From assembly GCF_027158465.1 (NCBI RefSeq), contig NZ_JAMKYL010000009.1, positions 1-46,976 of the forward strand: a stretch of 46,976 nucleotides of DNA, given 5' to 3'. Position numbers and translations under genes: made by a program. The stretch is from Oxalobacter paeniformigenes. Its GTDB lineage: Bacteria; Pseudomonadota; Gammaproteobacteria; Burkholderiales; Burkholderiaceae_D. The stretch's first letter is position 1, and every line of letters begins with the position of its first letter. This document shows, piece by piece, positions 26,522 to 34,507 of the stretch. Under the pieces are notes generated by a model. The model did not search any database. It saw only the letters and a program-made list of their open reading frames with translations, and had not been told where the DNA came from.

Positions 26522-27349
26522 TTATGCGGTTTTTCCCAGTTTAGCTTCGATAAGCCGTAATGCATCCAGTGCGCCCATCGCCAGTCCGACATCGGATGAT
26601 TTGGGGACTTCCGGGTAGTCAGGATTGATCCGGATGATCGGTACATCGAACGATTCGCTGGCGCGGCGTACGGTCGGGACATGGACGCCGGCTCCCATTT
26701 CGATGACGATAAGGTGTTTTGCCTGACGATACCATTTGTGCAAGCGCTCCATTTGCAGTTCCGTGCGATTGGATATCCATCCCCAGTCGTTGAACATCAG
26801 AATGTTCGGGCGCGACATGCCATGACATTCGGGACATACCGGCAAAGGGGAAGTCAGCCAGCAATTTTCTTCGTCGATTTTCACGGACAGTTTGTCGGCG
26901 GGCCAGATAGAGGCGGAACATGGCGTACAACATTGCAGGTGATGAATGGAACCGTGGCATTCGACAATACGTGATTCGTCGAATCCGGCTTTCTGGAATT
27001 GCCCGTCCACATTGCTGGTGAATACGAAAGCGCCGTGCGGCAGCTTTTTCGCCATGTCTTGCAGGATGCGGAAGCCGTCATGCGGTTGTGTTTCCCGGTA
27101 ACGGTTCAGACGATGTCCGTAAAAACCCCATGCCAGTCGCGCGTTGTCGGCAAATGCGTTCGGATTGGCGATTTCCACAAAAGAGATCTGATGTTTTCCC
27201 AGTTTCGGGTAGGCACGCCACAATCCCTCGTTACCTCGAAAGTCAGGTAACCCCGAATCGACGCCCATGCCGGCACCGGCACCGATCAGCAGGGCATCCG
27301 CTTCACGGATCAGCGAGGCGGCTTTTTCGATTTGCTTGTCTGTTTCCAT
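26522..27349 (-). CDS. Sir2-family NAD-dependent protein deacetylase (divergent subgroup)
   Basis: Sirtuins use NAD+ to remove acyl groups from lysines. The 275-residue protein has the NAD-binding GAGMGVDSGLPDFRG (near residues 23-37), TSNVDG where canonical sirtuins have TQNID, the catalytic-His motif ECHGSIHHLQC, and zinc CxxC pairs (CCTPC and CPECHG). The serine of the usual GAGxS motif is glycine and the QN motif is SN, so it belongs to a divergent subgroup. The Asn, Asp and His are retained. Substrates are unknown. It is upstream of thiM. Confidence 0.88.
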   Translation of the reverse strand: METDKQIEKAASLIREADALLIGAGAGMGVDSGLPDFRGNEGLWRAYPKLGKHQISFVEIANPNAFADNARLAWGFYGHRLNRYRETQPHDGFRILQDMAKKLPHGAFVFTSNVDGQFQKAGFDESRIVECHGSIHHLQCCTPCSASIWPADKLSVKIDEENCWLTSPLPVCPECHGMSRPNILMFNDWGWISNRTELQMERLHKWYRQAKHLIVIEMGAGVHVPTVRRASESFDVPIIRINPDYPEVPKSSDVGLAMGALDALRLIEAKLGKTA

Positions 27350-27407
27350 AGGTTTCGTTCATGAAAAAGTGGAATTTTCCGGAAAACCGTTCATATGCCA
27401 AGATACC

Positions 27408-27441
27408 AACAAAAAAGGCCGTTATTCAATAACGGCCTTGA
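27408..27441 (-). terminator. Intrinsic terminator after ahpF
   Basis: On the minus strand AAGGCCGTTA-TTGAA-TAACGGCCTT is followed by TTTTTTG. It lies about 15 bases beyond the ahpF stop and before the Sir2 gene, which therefore probably has its own promoter. Confidence 0.9.
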
Positions 27442-27455
27442 AAAAGCTAGGATTT

Positions 27456-29003
27456 TTATCGCCGGATCAGGTAATCGAAGGCGCTCAGGGCAGCTTTGGC
27501 ACCATCGCCCATGGCGATCACGATTTGCTTGTAGGGCGAAGATGTGACGTCCCCTGCGGCGAAGACGCCTGCAACGGAAGTCTTGTTGTAGACATCGACT
27601 TCGATTTCGTTTTTTTCGTTCAGGCGAACCGGCGTATCCTTGAGCCAGCCAGTTGCGGGAACCTGACCGATCTGAACGAAAATACCTGCGACAGACAAAG
27701 TTCGGTTTGTACCGGTTGCCAGATCCTTGTAGACCAGTCCGTCGACTTTTTGTCCATCGCCGGTCACTTCCACGGTTTGTGCCTGTGTAACGAGCGTGAC
27801 GTTTTTCAGGGAGAAGAATTTGTTTTGCAATACGGTATCGGCGGTCAGGCGGGTTCCGCGAACGAGTACGGTGACATGTTCGGCGATACCAGCCAGATCG
27901 ATGGCGGCTTCGACTGCCGAATTGCCGCCGCCGATGACGGCGATCTTGCGGTTTTTGTACAGTGGGCCGTCGCAGTGCGGGCAGAATGCCACGCCGCGTC
28001 CGATATAGGTTTCTTCACCCGGGATTTCCATTTTCCGCCAGCTGGCACCCGTTGCCAGAATGACGGTTTTGCTTTTGACGGATGCACCGTTTTCCAGTTT
28101 GACTTCGATGAGATCACCCGGAACCAGTCCGATCGCGCGTTGCGGCATCATGACGTCGATATCGTGATTTCTGACGTTGTCTTCATAGACGGCCGCCAGA
28201 TGCGTACCTTCGATTTTTTTGATGGCGATGATGTTTTCGATGTCGGTCGTGTTCAGGATTTGTCCGCCGAAGTTTTCCGTAATCAGACCAGTCCGGATAC
28301 CTTTGCGTGCGGCATAGATAGCCGATGTGGCAGCAGCGGAGCCACCGCCGACGACCAGAACGTCGAACGGGGCTTTTGCGGCGATTTTTTCCGCTTCGCG
28401 TTTTGCACTGCCGGTATCGACCTTGGCCAGAATTTCCTTGATGTTCATGCGACCCTGACCGAATTCCTTGCCATTGAGGAAAATGGTCGGAACAGCCATG
28501 ATGTGGCGTTCGTTGACTTCATCCTGGAAGAGGGCGCCATCGATCATGACATGCGAAATGTTCGGGTTGACGACGGCCATCAGATTCAGTGCCTGTACGA
28601 CTTCAGGACAATTTTGGCAGCTCAGGGAAATATAGGTCTCGAACCGGAAGGTACCTTCCAGGTTTCTGATTTGTTCGATGACGTCCGGTTCGACTTTGGG
28701 GGGATAGCCGCCGGTCTGGAGCAATGCCAGAATGAGAGAGGTGAATTCGTGTCCCATCGGGAGTCCGGCAAAACGGATGTGGACATTGCCGTCCGGCCGA
28801 TTGACCGAAAAAGAGGGCGTTCTTTTGTCGCCACCCGGCTTGTCTGTCACGGTAATCATGGATGACAGTCCGGCGATGTCGTTTAACAGGTCTGTCATTT
28901 CACGGGATTTTGCCGTGTCGTCAGTGGCCGCGACTATTTCGACTGGATTGACCAGTTTGGTGAAATAATTTCTCAGTTGTTCTTTTACTTGGTTGTCGAG
29001 CAT
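27456..29003 (-). CDS. ahpF: Alkyl hydroperoxide reductase subunit F
   Basis: AhpF is the NADH-dependent flavoprotein that reduces AhpC. The 515-residue protein has two N-terminal thioredoxin-like folds with the CQNC disulfide (in LSCQNCPEVVQALN), an FAD GxGxxG-type motif VVGGGSAAATSA and NAD-binding VIGGGNSAVEAAIDL, and the reactive disulfide in FCPHCDGP, the usual AhpF arrangement. It lies about 100 bases downstream of ahpC on the same strand, separated by a stem-loop, and ends at a clear terminator. Confidence 0.97.
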   Translation of the reverse strand: MLDNQVKEQLRNYFTKLVNPVEIVAATDDTAKSREMTDLLNDIAGLSSMITVTDKPGGDKRTPSFSVNRPDGNVHIRFAGLPMGHEFTSLILALLQTGGYPPKVEPDVIEQIRNLEGTFRFETYISLSCQNCPEVVQALNLMAVVNPNISHVMIDGALFQDEVNERHIMAVPTIFLNGKEFGQGRMNIKEILAKVDTGSAKREAEKIAAKAPFDVLVVGGGSAAATSAIYAARKGIRTGLITENFGGQILNTTDIENIIAIKKIEGTHLAAVYEDNVRNHDIDVMMPQRAIGLVPGDLIEVKLENGASVKSKTVILATGASWRKMEIPGEETYIGRGVAFCPHCDGPLYKNRKIAVIGGGNSAVEAAIDLAGIAEHVTVLVRGTRLTADTVLQNKFFSLKNVTLVTQAQTVEVTGDGQKVDGLVYKDLATGTNRTLSVAGIFVQIGQVPATGWLKDTPVRLNEKNEIEVDVYNKTSVAGVFAAGDVTSSPYKQIVIAMGDGAKAALSAFDYLIRR

Positions 29004-29057
29004 GGTTCCGTGTCCGGTTGGGTGGATATTGCAGGAATCCGTATCGGTTGAAGTGGA

Positions 29058-29092
29058 GAAGTTCTCCCGAATGCGATTTTCAGGAGAACTTC
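29058..29092 (-). other. Stem-loop between ahpC and ahpF
   Basis: Ten-base arms GAAGTTCTCC and GGAGAACTTC flank a 15-base loop. It sits in the gap between ahpC and ahpF with no following T-tract. It may be an attenuator or an RNA-processing signal that allows more AhpC than AhpF to be made. Confidence 0.5.
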
Positions 29093-29104
29093 ACCGAACA
29101 AAAA

Positions 29105-29668
29105 TCAGATCTTGCCGACCAGATCCAGAGATGGTGCCAGCGTTTCGTTGCCCGGTTTCCAGGATGCCGGGCATACCTGACCCTTGTGGGTGGCAACGTA
29201 TTGTGCGGCCTGAATCTTGCGGATCAGTTCGGTAGCGGAACGGCCGATACCCAGATCGTGGATTTCGTACAGTTTGATCTGGCCTTCCGGGTTGATGACG
29301 AAGGTACCGCGCAGTGCCACACCGTCTTCTTCGATGAGTACGTTGAAGTCGCGGCTGATTTTGCCGCTTGGGTCGCCGACCATCGGGAACTGGATTTTCT
29401 TGATGGTGTCGGATGCGTCATGCCATCCCTTGTGTACGAAATGCGTGTCGGTCGAAACGGAATAGATTTCTACGCCCATTTTCTTGAATTCTTCGTAGTG
29501 GTCGGCCAGGTCGCCCAGTTCGGTCGGACATACGAAAGAAAAGTCTGCAGGATAGAAGAAAACGACGCTCCATTTACCTTTCAGATCGTTGTCGGTCACG
29601 GTGATGAACTGGCCATTGTGGTAAGCCTTTGCCTTGAAAGGTTTGATTTGGGTATTGATCAGTGACAT
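29105..29668 (-). CDS. ahpC: Alkyl hydroperoxide reductase subunit C (peroxiredoxin)
   Basis: AhpC is the 2-Cys peroxiredoxin that reduces organic peroxides, peroxynitrite and H2O2. The 187-residue protein from the ATG at 29666-29668 matches E. coli-type AhpC in length. The peroxidatic cysteine is in FSFVCPTELGDLADHYEEF and the resolving cysteine in HKGQVCPASWKPG. AAGGAG lies 7 bases before the start. The gene precedes ahpF, its reductase; the upstream region has no recognised OxyR site. Confidence 0.98.
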   Translation of the reverse strand: MSLINTQIKPFKAKAYHNGQFITVTDNDLKGKWSVVFFYPADFSFVCPTELGDLADHYEEFKKMGVEIYSVSTDTHFVHKGWHDASDTIKKIQFPMVGDPSGKISRDFNVLIEEDGVALRGTFVINPEGQIKLYEIHDLGIGRSATELIRKIQAAQYVATHKGQVCPASWKPGNETLAPSLDLVGKI

Positions 29669-30100
29669 GTATTTCTCCTTGTTTTGCAAGTCATGTATGG
29701 CACGTTTTTTCATGAAAAGAAACGGCCGGCGATATAAAAAACGATGTGTGAACCATATTGCGCAGTGCGTTTATGGTGTTGAGTGACATTAAAGCACGAC
29801 TTTGAAAATCGTGCAGGACATGGATCAGGTTTTGAGGGATGTTTTGATGTCATTTTGATAACGAAATGGGTATGTATTCGACAGTATTTTTACGGCGACT
29901 CTTGACAGGGTATCAAAAAAATACATTAAAAAACAAATTGTTATGTTTTTATGTGGATGAAGTTTCGGGTGTGTGCATGAAAAATCGGATGCAGTCTTTC
30001 AATTGAGAATGACACTCAATAATTTTTTTGGTAGGGGATTCGGAACACGGAAAAAGTGTCCGGCAGCATGCAGAATGTGTTGGGGAAAACGGTGGCGGGA
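29669..30100. promoter_or_regulatory. Long non-coding region upstream of ahpC
   Basis: This A+T-rich stretch has no coding frame I can support. It must contain the ahpC promoter. Seen in it are the hairpin GCACGA-N9-TCGTGC (29794-29814), a promoter-like TTGACA with ATTAAA 17 bases later (29902-29930, plus strand), and an inverted repeat ATTGAG-AATGACA-CTCAAT (30002-30020) followed by AATTTTTTT. The last looks like either a weak terminator or a metal-regulator box. No gene begins here on the plus strand. Confidence 0.35.
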
Positions 30101-30142
30101 AAAACGACTGCACGTCATGTACCGAAATGCATGGCGTGCAGT
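30101..30142 (-). terminator. Intrinsic terminator after ppk2
   Basis: Thirteen-base arms (ACTGCACGCCATG and CATGACGTGCAGT on the minus strand, one wobble pair) with a 10-base loop are followed by CGTTTTTCCC, starting about 22 bases beyond the ppk2 stop codon. Confidence 0.7.
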
Positions 30143-30164
30143 GTGTATGCTGATCGGCAGCCGG

Positions 30165-31028
30165 TCATTCTTCCAGTTTTTTACGCAGCATTTCCAGCTG
30201 GGCATAGTGATTTTTTGTCGCCCTTGGATAAGAGAGTTTCATGTCTTGCAGGGTTTTCAGAATGATGGAAGAAATAATCAGTCTGGCGTTGTTTTTGTCG
30301 TCGGCCGGTACGAAGTACCATGGACAATCGTCCGTCGTGGTGGCCAGAATGCATTTTTCGAAAGCGTCCATGTACTGTTCCCAGTATTGACGTTCTTCGA
30401 AATCAGCAAGGCTGAGTTTCCAGTTTTTGTCGGGAATGTCGATGCGTTCCAGAAGGCGTTTGCGCTGTTCTTCTTTCGAGATATGCAGGAAGAATTTGAT
30501 GATGCGTGTACCGTTACGGTGCAGGTGTGCTTCGAAGTCACGTATGGACTGGTAGCGTTCTTCCCACAGATCTGTACCGGCTTTCATCTCGGGCAAGTTC
30601 TGTTTGTCAAGTATTTCGGGATGGACCTTGACGATCAGGACATCTTCGTAATAGGAACGGTTGAAGATGCCGATTTCGCCACGTTCAGGCAGTACACAGG
30701 CCGCGCGCCACAGAAAATCGTGTTTCAGTTCTTTTTCTGTCGGTTGCTTGAAACTGTGGACATGACATCCCTGAGGGTTGATGCCCGACATAACGTGCCG
30801 GATAGCGCCATCCTTGCCTGCCGCATCCATGGCCTGAAAAATGATCAGCAGGGCATACTTTCCGGATGCATTCAGGATGTTTTGCAGTTCACCAAGTTCC
30901 TTGGTCCCGTTTTCCAGCAATTGCCGGTAGTCTTTTTTGCTTTGGTAAAACGGTTTGATGATGGTTGGACAATCTTTAAGGCGCATGGTGGTCGAGGCCA
31001 GGACGCGGAAGATTTCAGGATCGATCAT
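30165..31028 (-). CDS. ppk2: Polyphosphate kinase 2 family protein
   Basis: PPK2 enzymes transfer phosphate between inorganic polyphosphate and nucleoside mono- or diphosphates. The 287-residue protein carries the Walker A-type AMDAAGKDGAIRHVMSGI (near residues 65-82), then HSFKQPTEKELKHDFLWR and the Walker B-type IGIFNRSYYEDVLIVKVHPE, all diagnostic of PPK2. The single-domain length suggests a class I or III enzyme; the subclass and preferred nucleotide cannot be read with confidence. It is followed by its own terminator and lies just downstream of dapF (9 bases), so it may be cotranscribed with it. Confidence 0.94.
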   Translation of the reverse strand: MIDPEIFRVLASTTMRLKDCPTIIKPFYQSKKDYRQLLENGTKELGELQNILNASGKYALLIIFQAMDAAGKDGAIRHVMSGINPQGCHVHSFKQPTEKELKHDFLWRAACVLPERGEIGIFNRSYYEDVLIVKVHPEILDKQNLPEMKAGTDLWEERYQSIRDFEAHLHRNGTRIIKFFLHISKEEQRKRLLERIDIPDKNWKLSLADFEERQYWEQYMDAFEKCILATTTDDCPWYFVPADDKNNARLIISSIILKTLQDMKLSYPRATKNHYAQLEMLRKKLEE

Positions 31029-31037
31029 AGCAATACC

Positions 31038-31901
31038 TCACAAGTCAATTTCGCCATGGAAAACGATGGTGGCGGGACCAGTCATCATGACATCGTTTCC
31101 TGCTCCGTTCCATGAGATTTTCAGGGTTCCGCCGCGAGCCTTGACGGTAACCGGAGAATCGAGCAAGCCTTGCCGGATGCCGGACACGACGGCCGCACAG
31201 GCGCCGGTTCCGCATGCCAGCGTTTCTCCGGCACCGCGTTCGAATACCCGAAGTCGGATGGTATGGCGGTTTACGATTTCCATAAAGCCGGCGTTGACAC
31301 GATTCGGAAAACGTTCGTGATGCTCGATTGAGGGGCCTTCCTCGGCGACAGGTGCGGTGTCCGTGTTTTCAACAATCCGGACAGCGTGCGGGTTGCCCAT
31401 GGATACGACGGATATTTCGATTTCCCGGGAGCCTTTTTCTGTTTTGATGACGATTGGCCAGAGTGTTCCGTTACCGGCGCTTTTGCCGTTGAGTCCATGT
31501 GCGTCGAACGGAATTTTCGCGGGTTCGAATTCAGGTTTTCCCATGTTGACGGTGATGTCGCCGTCGTCTTCCACTTTCAGTTCGATAATGCCTGCCCGGG
31601 TTTCGACGCGGATCGGATTGCGGTCCGTCAATTTGAAGTCGGTGACGAATCTCGCAAAGGCGCGTGCGCCGTTTCCGCATTGTTCGACTTCGCCACCGTC
31701 GGCGTTGAAAATGCGGTAACGGAAATCGACATCCGGGTTGTCCGATTTCTCGACGATCAGAATCTGGTCAGCACCGATACCAAATCGCCTGTCGGCGATA
31801 AATCGGAATTGTTCGGGAGAAAGCTCGATGGCCTGGCGGTATCCGTTCAGTACGATGAAGTCGTTGCCTGCACCATGCATTTTCGTGAATTTCAGTTTCA
31901 T
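31038..31901 (-). CDS. dapF: Diaminopimelate epimerase
   Basis: DapF converts LL- to meso-diaminopimelate, the precursor of lysine and a peptidoglycan building block. The 287-residue protein starts MKLKFTKMHGAGNDFIV, and the two catalytic cysteines lie in GGEVEQCGNGARAF and ACGTGACAAVVSG. The ATG at 31899-31901 is used; a TTG precedes it. The gene sits between the LpxL-type acyltransferase and ppk2 on the minus strand, the usual acyltransferase-dapF arrangement beside metK in Burkholderiales. Confidence 0.98.
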   Translation of the reverse strand: MKLKFTKMHGAGNDFIVLNGYRQAIELSPEQFRFIADRRFGIGADQILIVEKSDNPDVDFRYRIFNADGGEVEQCGNGARAFARFVTDFKLTDRNPIRVETRAGIIELKVEDDGDITVNMGKPEFEPAKIPFDAHGLNGKSAGNGTLWPIVIKTEKGSREIEISVVSMGNPHAVRIVENTDTAPVAEEGPSIEHHERFPNRVNAGFMEIVNRHTIRLRVFERGAGETLACGTGACAAVVSGIRQGLLDSPVTVKARGGTLKISWNGAGNDVMMTGPATIVFHGEIDL

Positions 31902-32008
31902 CAACAGTGTCCGGCAGATTGCAAAGTGGTCATACAGGTGAAAAAAGAAAGCATACCAGCCAATGCTTCGGTTGTCGCATCTTTTGCGATAAATGGCAGC
32001 AGTACTTG

Positions 32009-32884
32009 TCAGTCGTCAGGATAAACGCCTGGGTAACCTTCAGGTCTTGTCTTGAATCGCCGGTGTGTCCACAAATATTCGGATGGCGTTTCCAGAATGC
32101 GCTGTTCGATGAATTCATTCATATATTTTGCCGCGGTTTTGGCATCAAGCTCGGTGAAATGTTCCCATGCGGGGTAAAAAGTGACTTTCCATCCCTTGTA
32201 GTCTGGCAGGAATGTGGCGATGACAGGAATGACTTTGGCATGTGTCGCAGCGGCAAGACGGGAGGGGGCGACCAGTGTTGCTGCGAGTTGTCCGAAGAAT
32301 GGAACGAATTCCGCGTCTCGTGAGCCGAAGTCCATATCCGGCAGCATAAGAAACGGAATGTTTTTGTGGAGTGCGCGGATGATGGGTTTGATACCCTGGC
32401 TTCTCGAGAACAGGAGGACGGTTTCATGAAAACGCATTCTCCCTTTTCTCAGCATTTCGTCGAAGATACGGTTTTTCTGCTGGGTATAGATGGAGCATCC
32501 CGGGGAACCCATGGTGATGACGGCCCCCGGCATTTCCAGACAGACGAAATGAGGACACAGGAAAATGACGGGGCCAGCCTGTATTTCATCGAAAGGAACG
32601 GCGGGTTCTATCTGAATGAGTTTTTTGATCCGCTCGACGGACGACCACCAGAGTATGCCGCGTTCGAGTATGCTGCGCCCGTATCCCTGAAAGTGTTGCA
32701 ACGCAATCCGGCGACGTTCTTGTTCGGACATGTCGGGAAAACACAGGCGAAGATTGGTCAGCGCGATGTGACGTCTTCTTTTCATCAGGTAATAGGATGC
32801 TGTGCCCAGTCCTTTGCCAAGGCGGCCGAGAATGGGCAATGGCAACCAGTGCAGCAGCCAGAGGATGAACAGAAAGAATCTCAT
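32009..32884 (-). CDS. Lipid A biosynthesis acyltransferase (LpxL/HtrB family)
   Basis: The protein belongs to the family that adds secondary acyl chains to Kdo2-lipid A at the inner membrane. The 291 residues begin with a membrane anchor (MRFFLFILWLLHWLPLPILG), and the HX4E active-site motif is HFVCLE in IFLCPHFVCLEMPG. The later blocks MLPDMDFGSRDAEFVPFFG and the C-terminal ETPSEYLWTHRRFKTRPEG are typical. Burkholderiales often have two such genes here; only one is present. Chain specificity and whether it is LpxL or LpxM cannot be decided. Confidence 0.92.
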   Translation of the reverse strand: MRFFLFILWLLHWLPLPILGRLGKGLGTASYYLMKRRRHIALTNLRLCFPDMSEQERRRIALQHFQGYGRSILERGILWWSSVERIKKLIQIEPAVPFDEIQAGPVIFLCPHFVCLEMPGAVITMGSPGCSIYTQQKNRIFDEMLRKGRMRFHETVLLFSRSQGIKPIIRALHKNIPFLMLPDMDFGSRDAEFVPFFGQLAATLVAPSRLAAATHAKVIPVIATFLPDYKGWKVTFYPAWEHFTELDAKTAAKYMNEFIEQRILETPSEYLWTHRRFKTRPEGYPGVYPDD

Positions 32885-32890
32885 AGGTTT

Positions 32891-33046
32891 TTACTTTTGC
32901 ACGCCATATTTCAGCAAACGGGAGTCTGCCGGTATGGCGAATGTGCGTCCTTCGTGATGGTTCGGTTTCAGTCTATGCATCAAACGGTAATATGCCGTGA
33001 TGGTGCCATGCCGGATGTTTTCGGCAGGTTTGTGCGGCACCGTCAC
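32891..33046 (-). CDS. Possible small ORF directly upstream of the acyltransferase gene
   Basis: A GTG-initiated frame of 51 codons ends 6 bases before the acyltransferase ATG. Its codon use looks like that of neighbouring genes, and the frame stays open for about 100 bases further upstream without a start. It has a basic, His-rich composition (for example YYRLMHRLKPNHHEGR) and no motif I know. No Shine-Dalgarno is evident. It may be a leader peptide, a real small gene or chance. Confidence 0.25.
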   Translation of the reverse strand: MTVPHKPAENIRHGTITAYYRLMHRLKPNHHEGRTFAIPADSRLLKYGVQK

Positions 33047-33106
33047 GGTTGTCGGATCAATGCGGCATTCTAGTGTGATTTGTGTTGAAAAGACAAATAT
33101 GGATTT

Positions 33107-33131
33107 ATTTCCGAGTGTTTTACTCGGAAAT
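33107..33131. other. Perfect hairpin upstream of metK
   Basis: ATTTCCGAGT-GTTTT-ACTCGGAAAT forms 10-base arms with a 5-base loop. There is no T-tract in either direction. It lies just upstream of the metK promoter, so it could be a regulator-binding site for the divergent acyltransferase/metK transcripts. Confidence 0.4.
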
Positions 33132-33136
33132 GATTC

Positions 33137-33164
33137 TTGATATGCTGTGATTTAGGCGTAGAAT
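33137..33164 (+). promoter_or_regulatory. Probable promoter of metK
   Basis: TTGATA (33137-33142), a 16-base spacer and TAGAAT (33159-33164) form a reasonable sigma-70 promoter. The start would be near 33170, leaving a leader of about 110 bases before metK. Confidence 0.5.
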
Positions 33165-33167
33165 AAT

Positions 33168-33265
33168 GCAGCCGCTGAGTTAACGGACAACTTGCGAAGC
33201 GGTTTATAAATTTCGCTAAAGCGTCGCAGGCTTCTGGATTGGCTGCGAACGCAATTGGCCTTTTT
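33168..33265 (+). promoter_or_regulatory. Structured 5' leader of metK with two competing helices
   Basis: GCAGCC (33168-33173) can pair with GGCTGC (33241-33246), closing a structure that contains the 7-pair helix CTTGCGA/TCGCAGG (33191-33197 with 33224-33230) and AGCG/CGCT inside it. The same GGCTGC can instead pair with GCA and GCC at 33251-33260, just before TTTTT (33261-33265). This resembles a riboswitch or attenuator. It does not match the SAM or SAH riboswitch consensuses I remember. If transcription starts at about 33170, the closing helix would have only four pairs. Confidence 0.4.
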
Positions 33266-33281
33266 GGGAGTCTATTTTTTT

Positions 33282-34445
33282 ATGGCAAAAGATTATCTTT
33301 TTACATCGGAATCGGTTTCTGAAGGGCATCCGGACAAGGTTGCAGACCAGATTTCCGATGCGATTCTGGATGCGATTCTGACGGAAGACCCGACGGCTCG
33401 CGTGGCTGCGGAAACGCTGTGCAATACGGGACTGGTCGTGCTGGCTGGTGAAATCACGACAACCGCCAATGTCGATTACATTTCCGTAGCGAGAGATACG
33501 ATTCGCAGAATCGGTTACGACAACAACGATTACGGTATCGATTATCGAGGTTGCGCCGTTCTGGTCGGTTATGACAAACAGTCGCCGGATATCGCACAGG
33601 GTGTCGATGAAGGCAAGGGGCTTGATCTGGATCAGGGCGCAGGCGATCAGGGACTCATGTTCGGTTATGCATGCGATGAAACGCCGGAACTGATGCCTGC
33701 GGCGATTTATTATGCGCACAGACTGGTGGAACGCCAGTCGCAGCTTCGCAAGGATGGCCGTCTGGCATGGTTGCGTCCGGATGCCAAGTCGCAGGTGACG
33801 TTGCGTTATGTTGACGGCAAGCCTGTCGGTGCTGAAACGATCGTGTTGTCCACACAGCATGCACCAGAGATCGAACACAAACAGATCGAGGAAGCGGTTA
33901 TCGAGGAAATCATCAAGCCGGTCATGCCGGCCGAATGGCTGAAAAATACCCGATATCTGGTCAACCCGACAGGGCGTTTCGTAATCGGTGGTCCTCAGGG
34001 CGATTGCGGCCTGACCGGACGCAAGATCATCGTCGATACCTATGGTGGTGCCTGCCCGCATGGCGGTGGCGCGTTTTCCGGCAAGGATCCAAGCAAGGTC
34101 GATCGCTCGGCAGCCTATGCTGCGCGTTATGTCGCCAAGAATATCGTGGCGGCCGGTCTTGCCAGTCAGTGCCAGATTCAGGTCAGCTATGCTATCGGTG
34201 TCGCAAAACCGATCAATATCACGATCAATACAGCCGGTACCGGCGTGATTGCGGATGAAAAAATCGCGGCGTTGGTCAACGATCATTTCGATTTGCGTCC
34301 GAAGGGTATCGTGCAGATGCTGGATCTGTTGCATCCGCGTTACAGCAAGACGGCCGCCTATGGTCATTTCGGTCGTGATGAGCCGGAATTTACTTGGGAA
34401 AGAACGGACAGAGCCGCTGCATTGCGTCAGGCGGCAGGTTTGTAA
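33282..34445 (+). CDS. metK: S-adenosylmethionine synthetase
   Basis: MetK makes S-adenosylmethionine from ATP and methionine. The 387-residue protein begins MAKDYLFTSESVSEGHPDKVADQ, which contains the ATP-binding HPDK, and the family hexapeptide GAGDQG (in DQGAGDQGLMFGYA) and the P-loop-like GGGAFSGKDPSKVDRS are both present. Starting at 33255 (TTG) would add nine codons; the ATG at 33282 is the family start. The GGGAG ribosome site is an unusual 11 bases away, separated by a T-rich run. Confidence 0.98.
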   Translation: MAKDYLFTSESVSEGHPDKVADQISDAILDAILTEDPTARVAAETLCNTGLVVLAGEITTTANVDYISVARDTIRRIGYDNNDYGIDYRGCAVLVGYDKQSPDIAQGVDEGKGLDLDQGAGDQGLMFGYACDETPELMPAAIYYAHRLVERQSQLRKDGRLAWLRPDAKSQVTLRYVDGKPVGAETIVLSTQHAPEIEHKQIEEAVIEEIIKPVMPAEWLKNTRYLVNPTGRFVIGGPQGDCGLTGRKIIVDTYGGACPHGGGAFSGKDPSKVDRSAAYAARYVAKNIVAAGLASQCQIQVSYAIGVAKPINITINTAGTGVIADEKIAALVNDHFDLRPKGIVQMLDLLHPRYSKTAAYGHFGRDEPEFTWERTDRAAALRQAAGL

Positions 34446-34463
34446 AGAAAAAGTCGTTCCAGC

Positions 34464-34492
34464 AAAAAGGCCGGCGCAAGCCGGCCTTTTTG
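34464..34492. terminator. Bidirectional terminator between metK and gph
   Basis: AAAAGGCCGG-CGCAAG-CCGGCCTTTT with flanking A and T tracts lies between the convergent metK and gph, ending both. Confidence 0.9.
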
Positions 34493-34507
34493 TATTCGCA
34501 ATACGGT

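Noticed and set aside
27267..28865. 532-codon plus-strand frame opposite ahpF and the Sir2 end
   Set aside because: ahpF is complete and motif-rich on the minus strand, and the antisense frame has low-complexity residues and no recognisable domain.
29973..31115. 380-codon plus-strand frame opposite ppk2
   Set aside because: ppk2 carries full PPK2 motifs and a downstream terminator on the minus strand.
33168..33281. Known SAH or SAM riboswitch before metK
   Set aside because: The conserved core sequences I remember for these classes are not present, although the layout looks switch-like.
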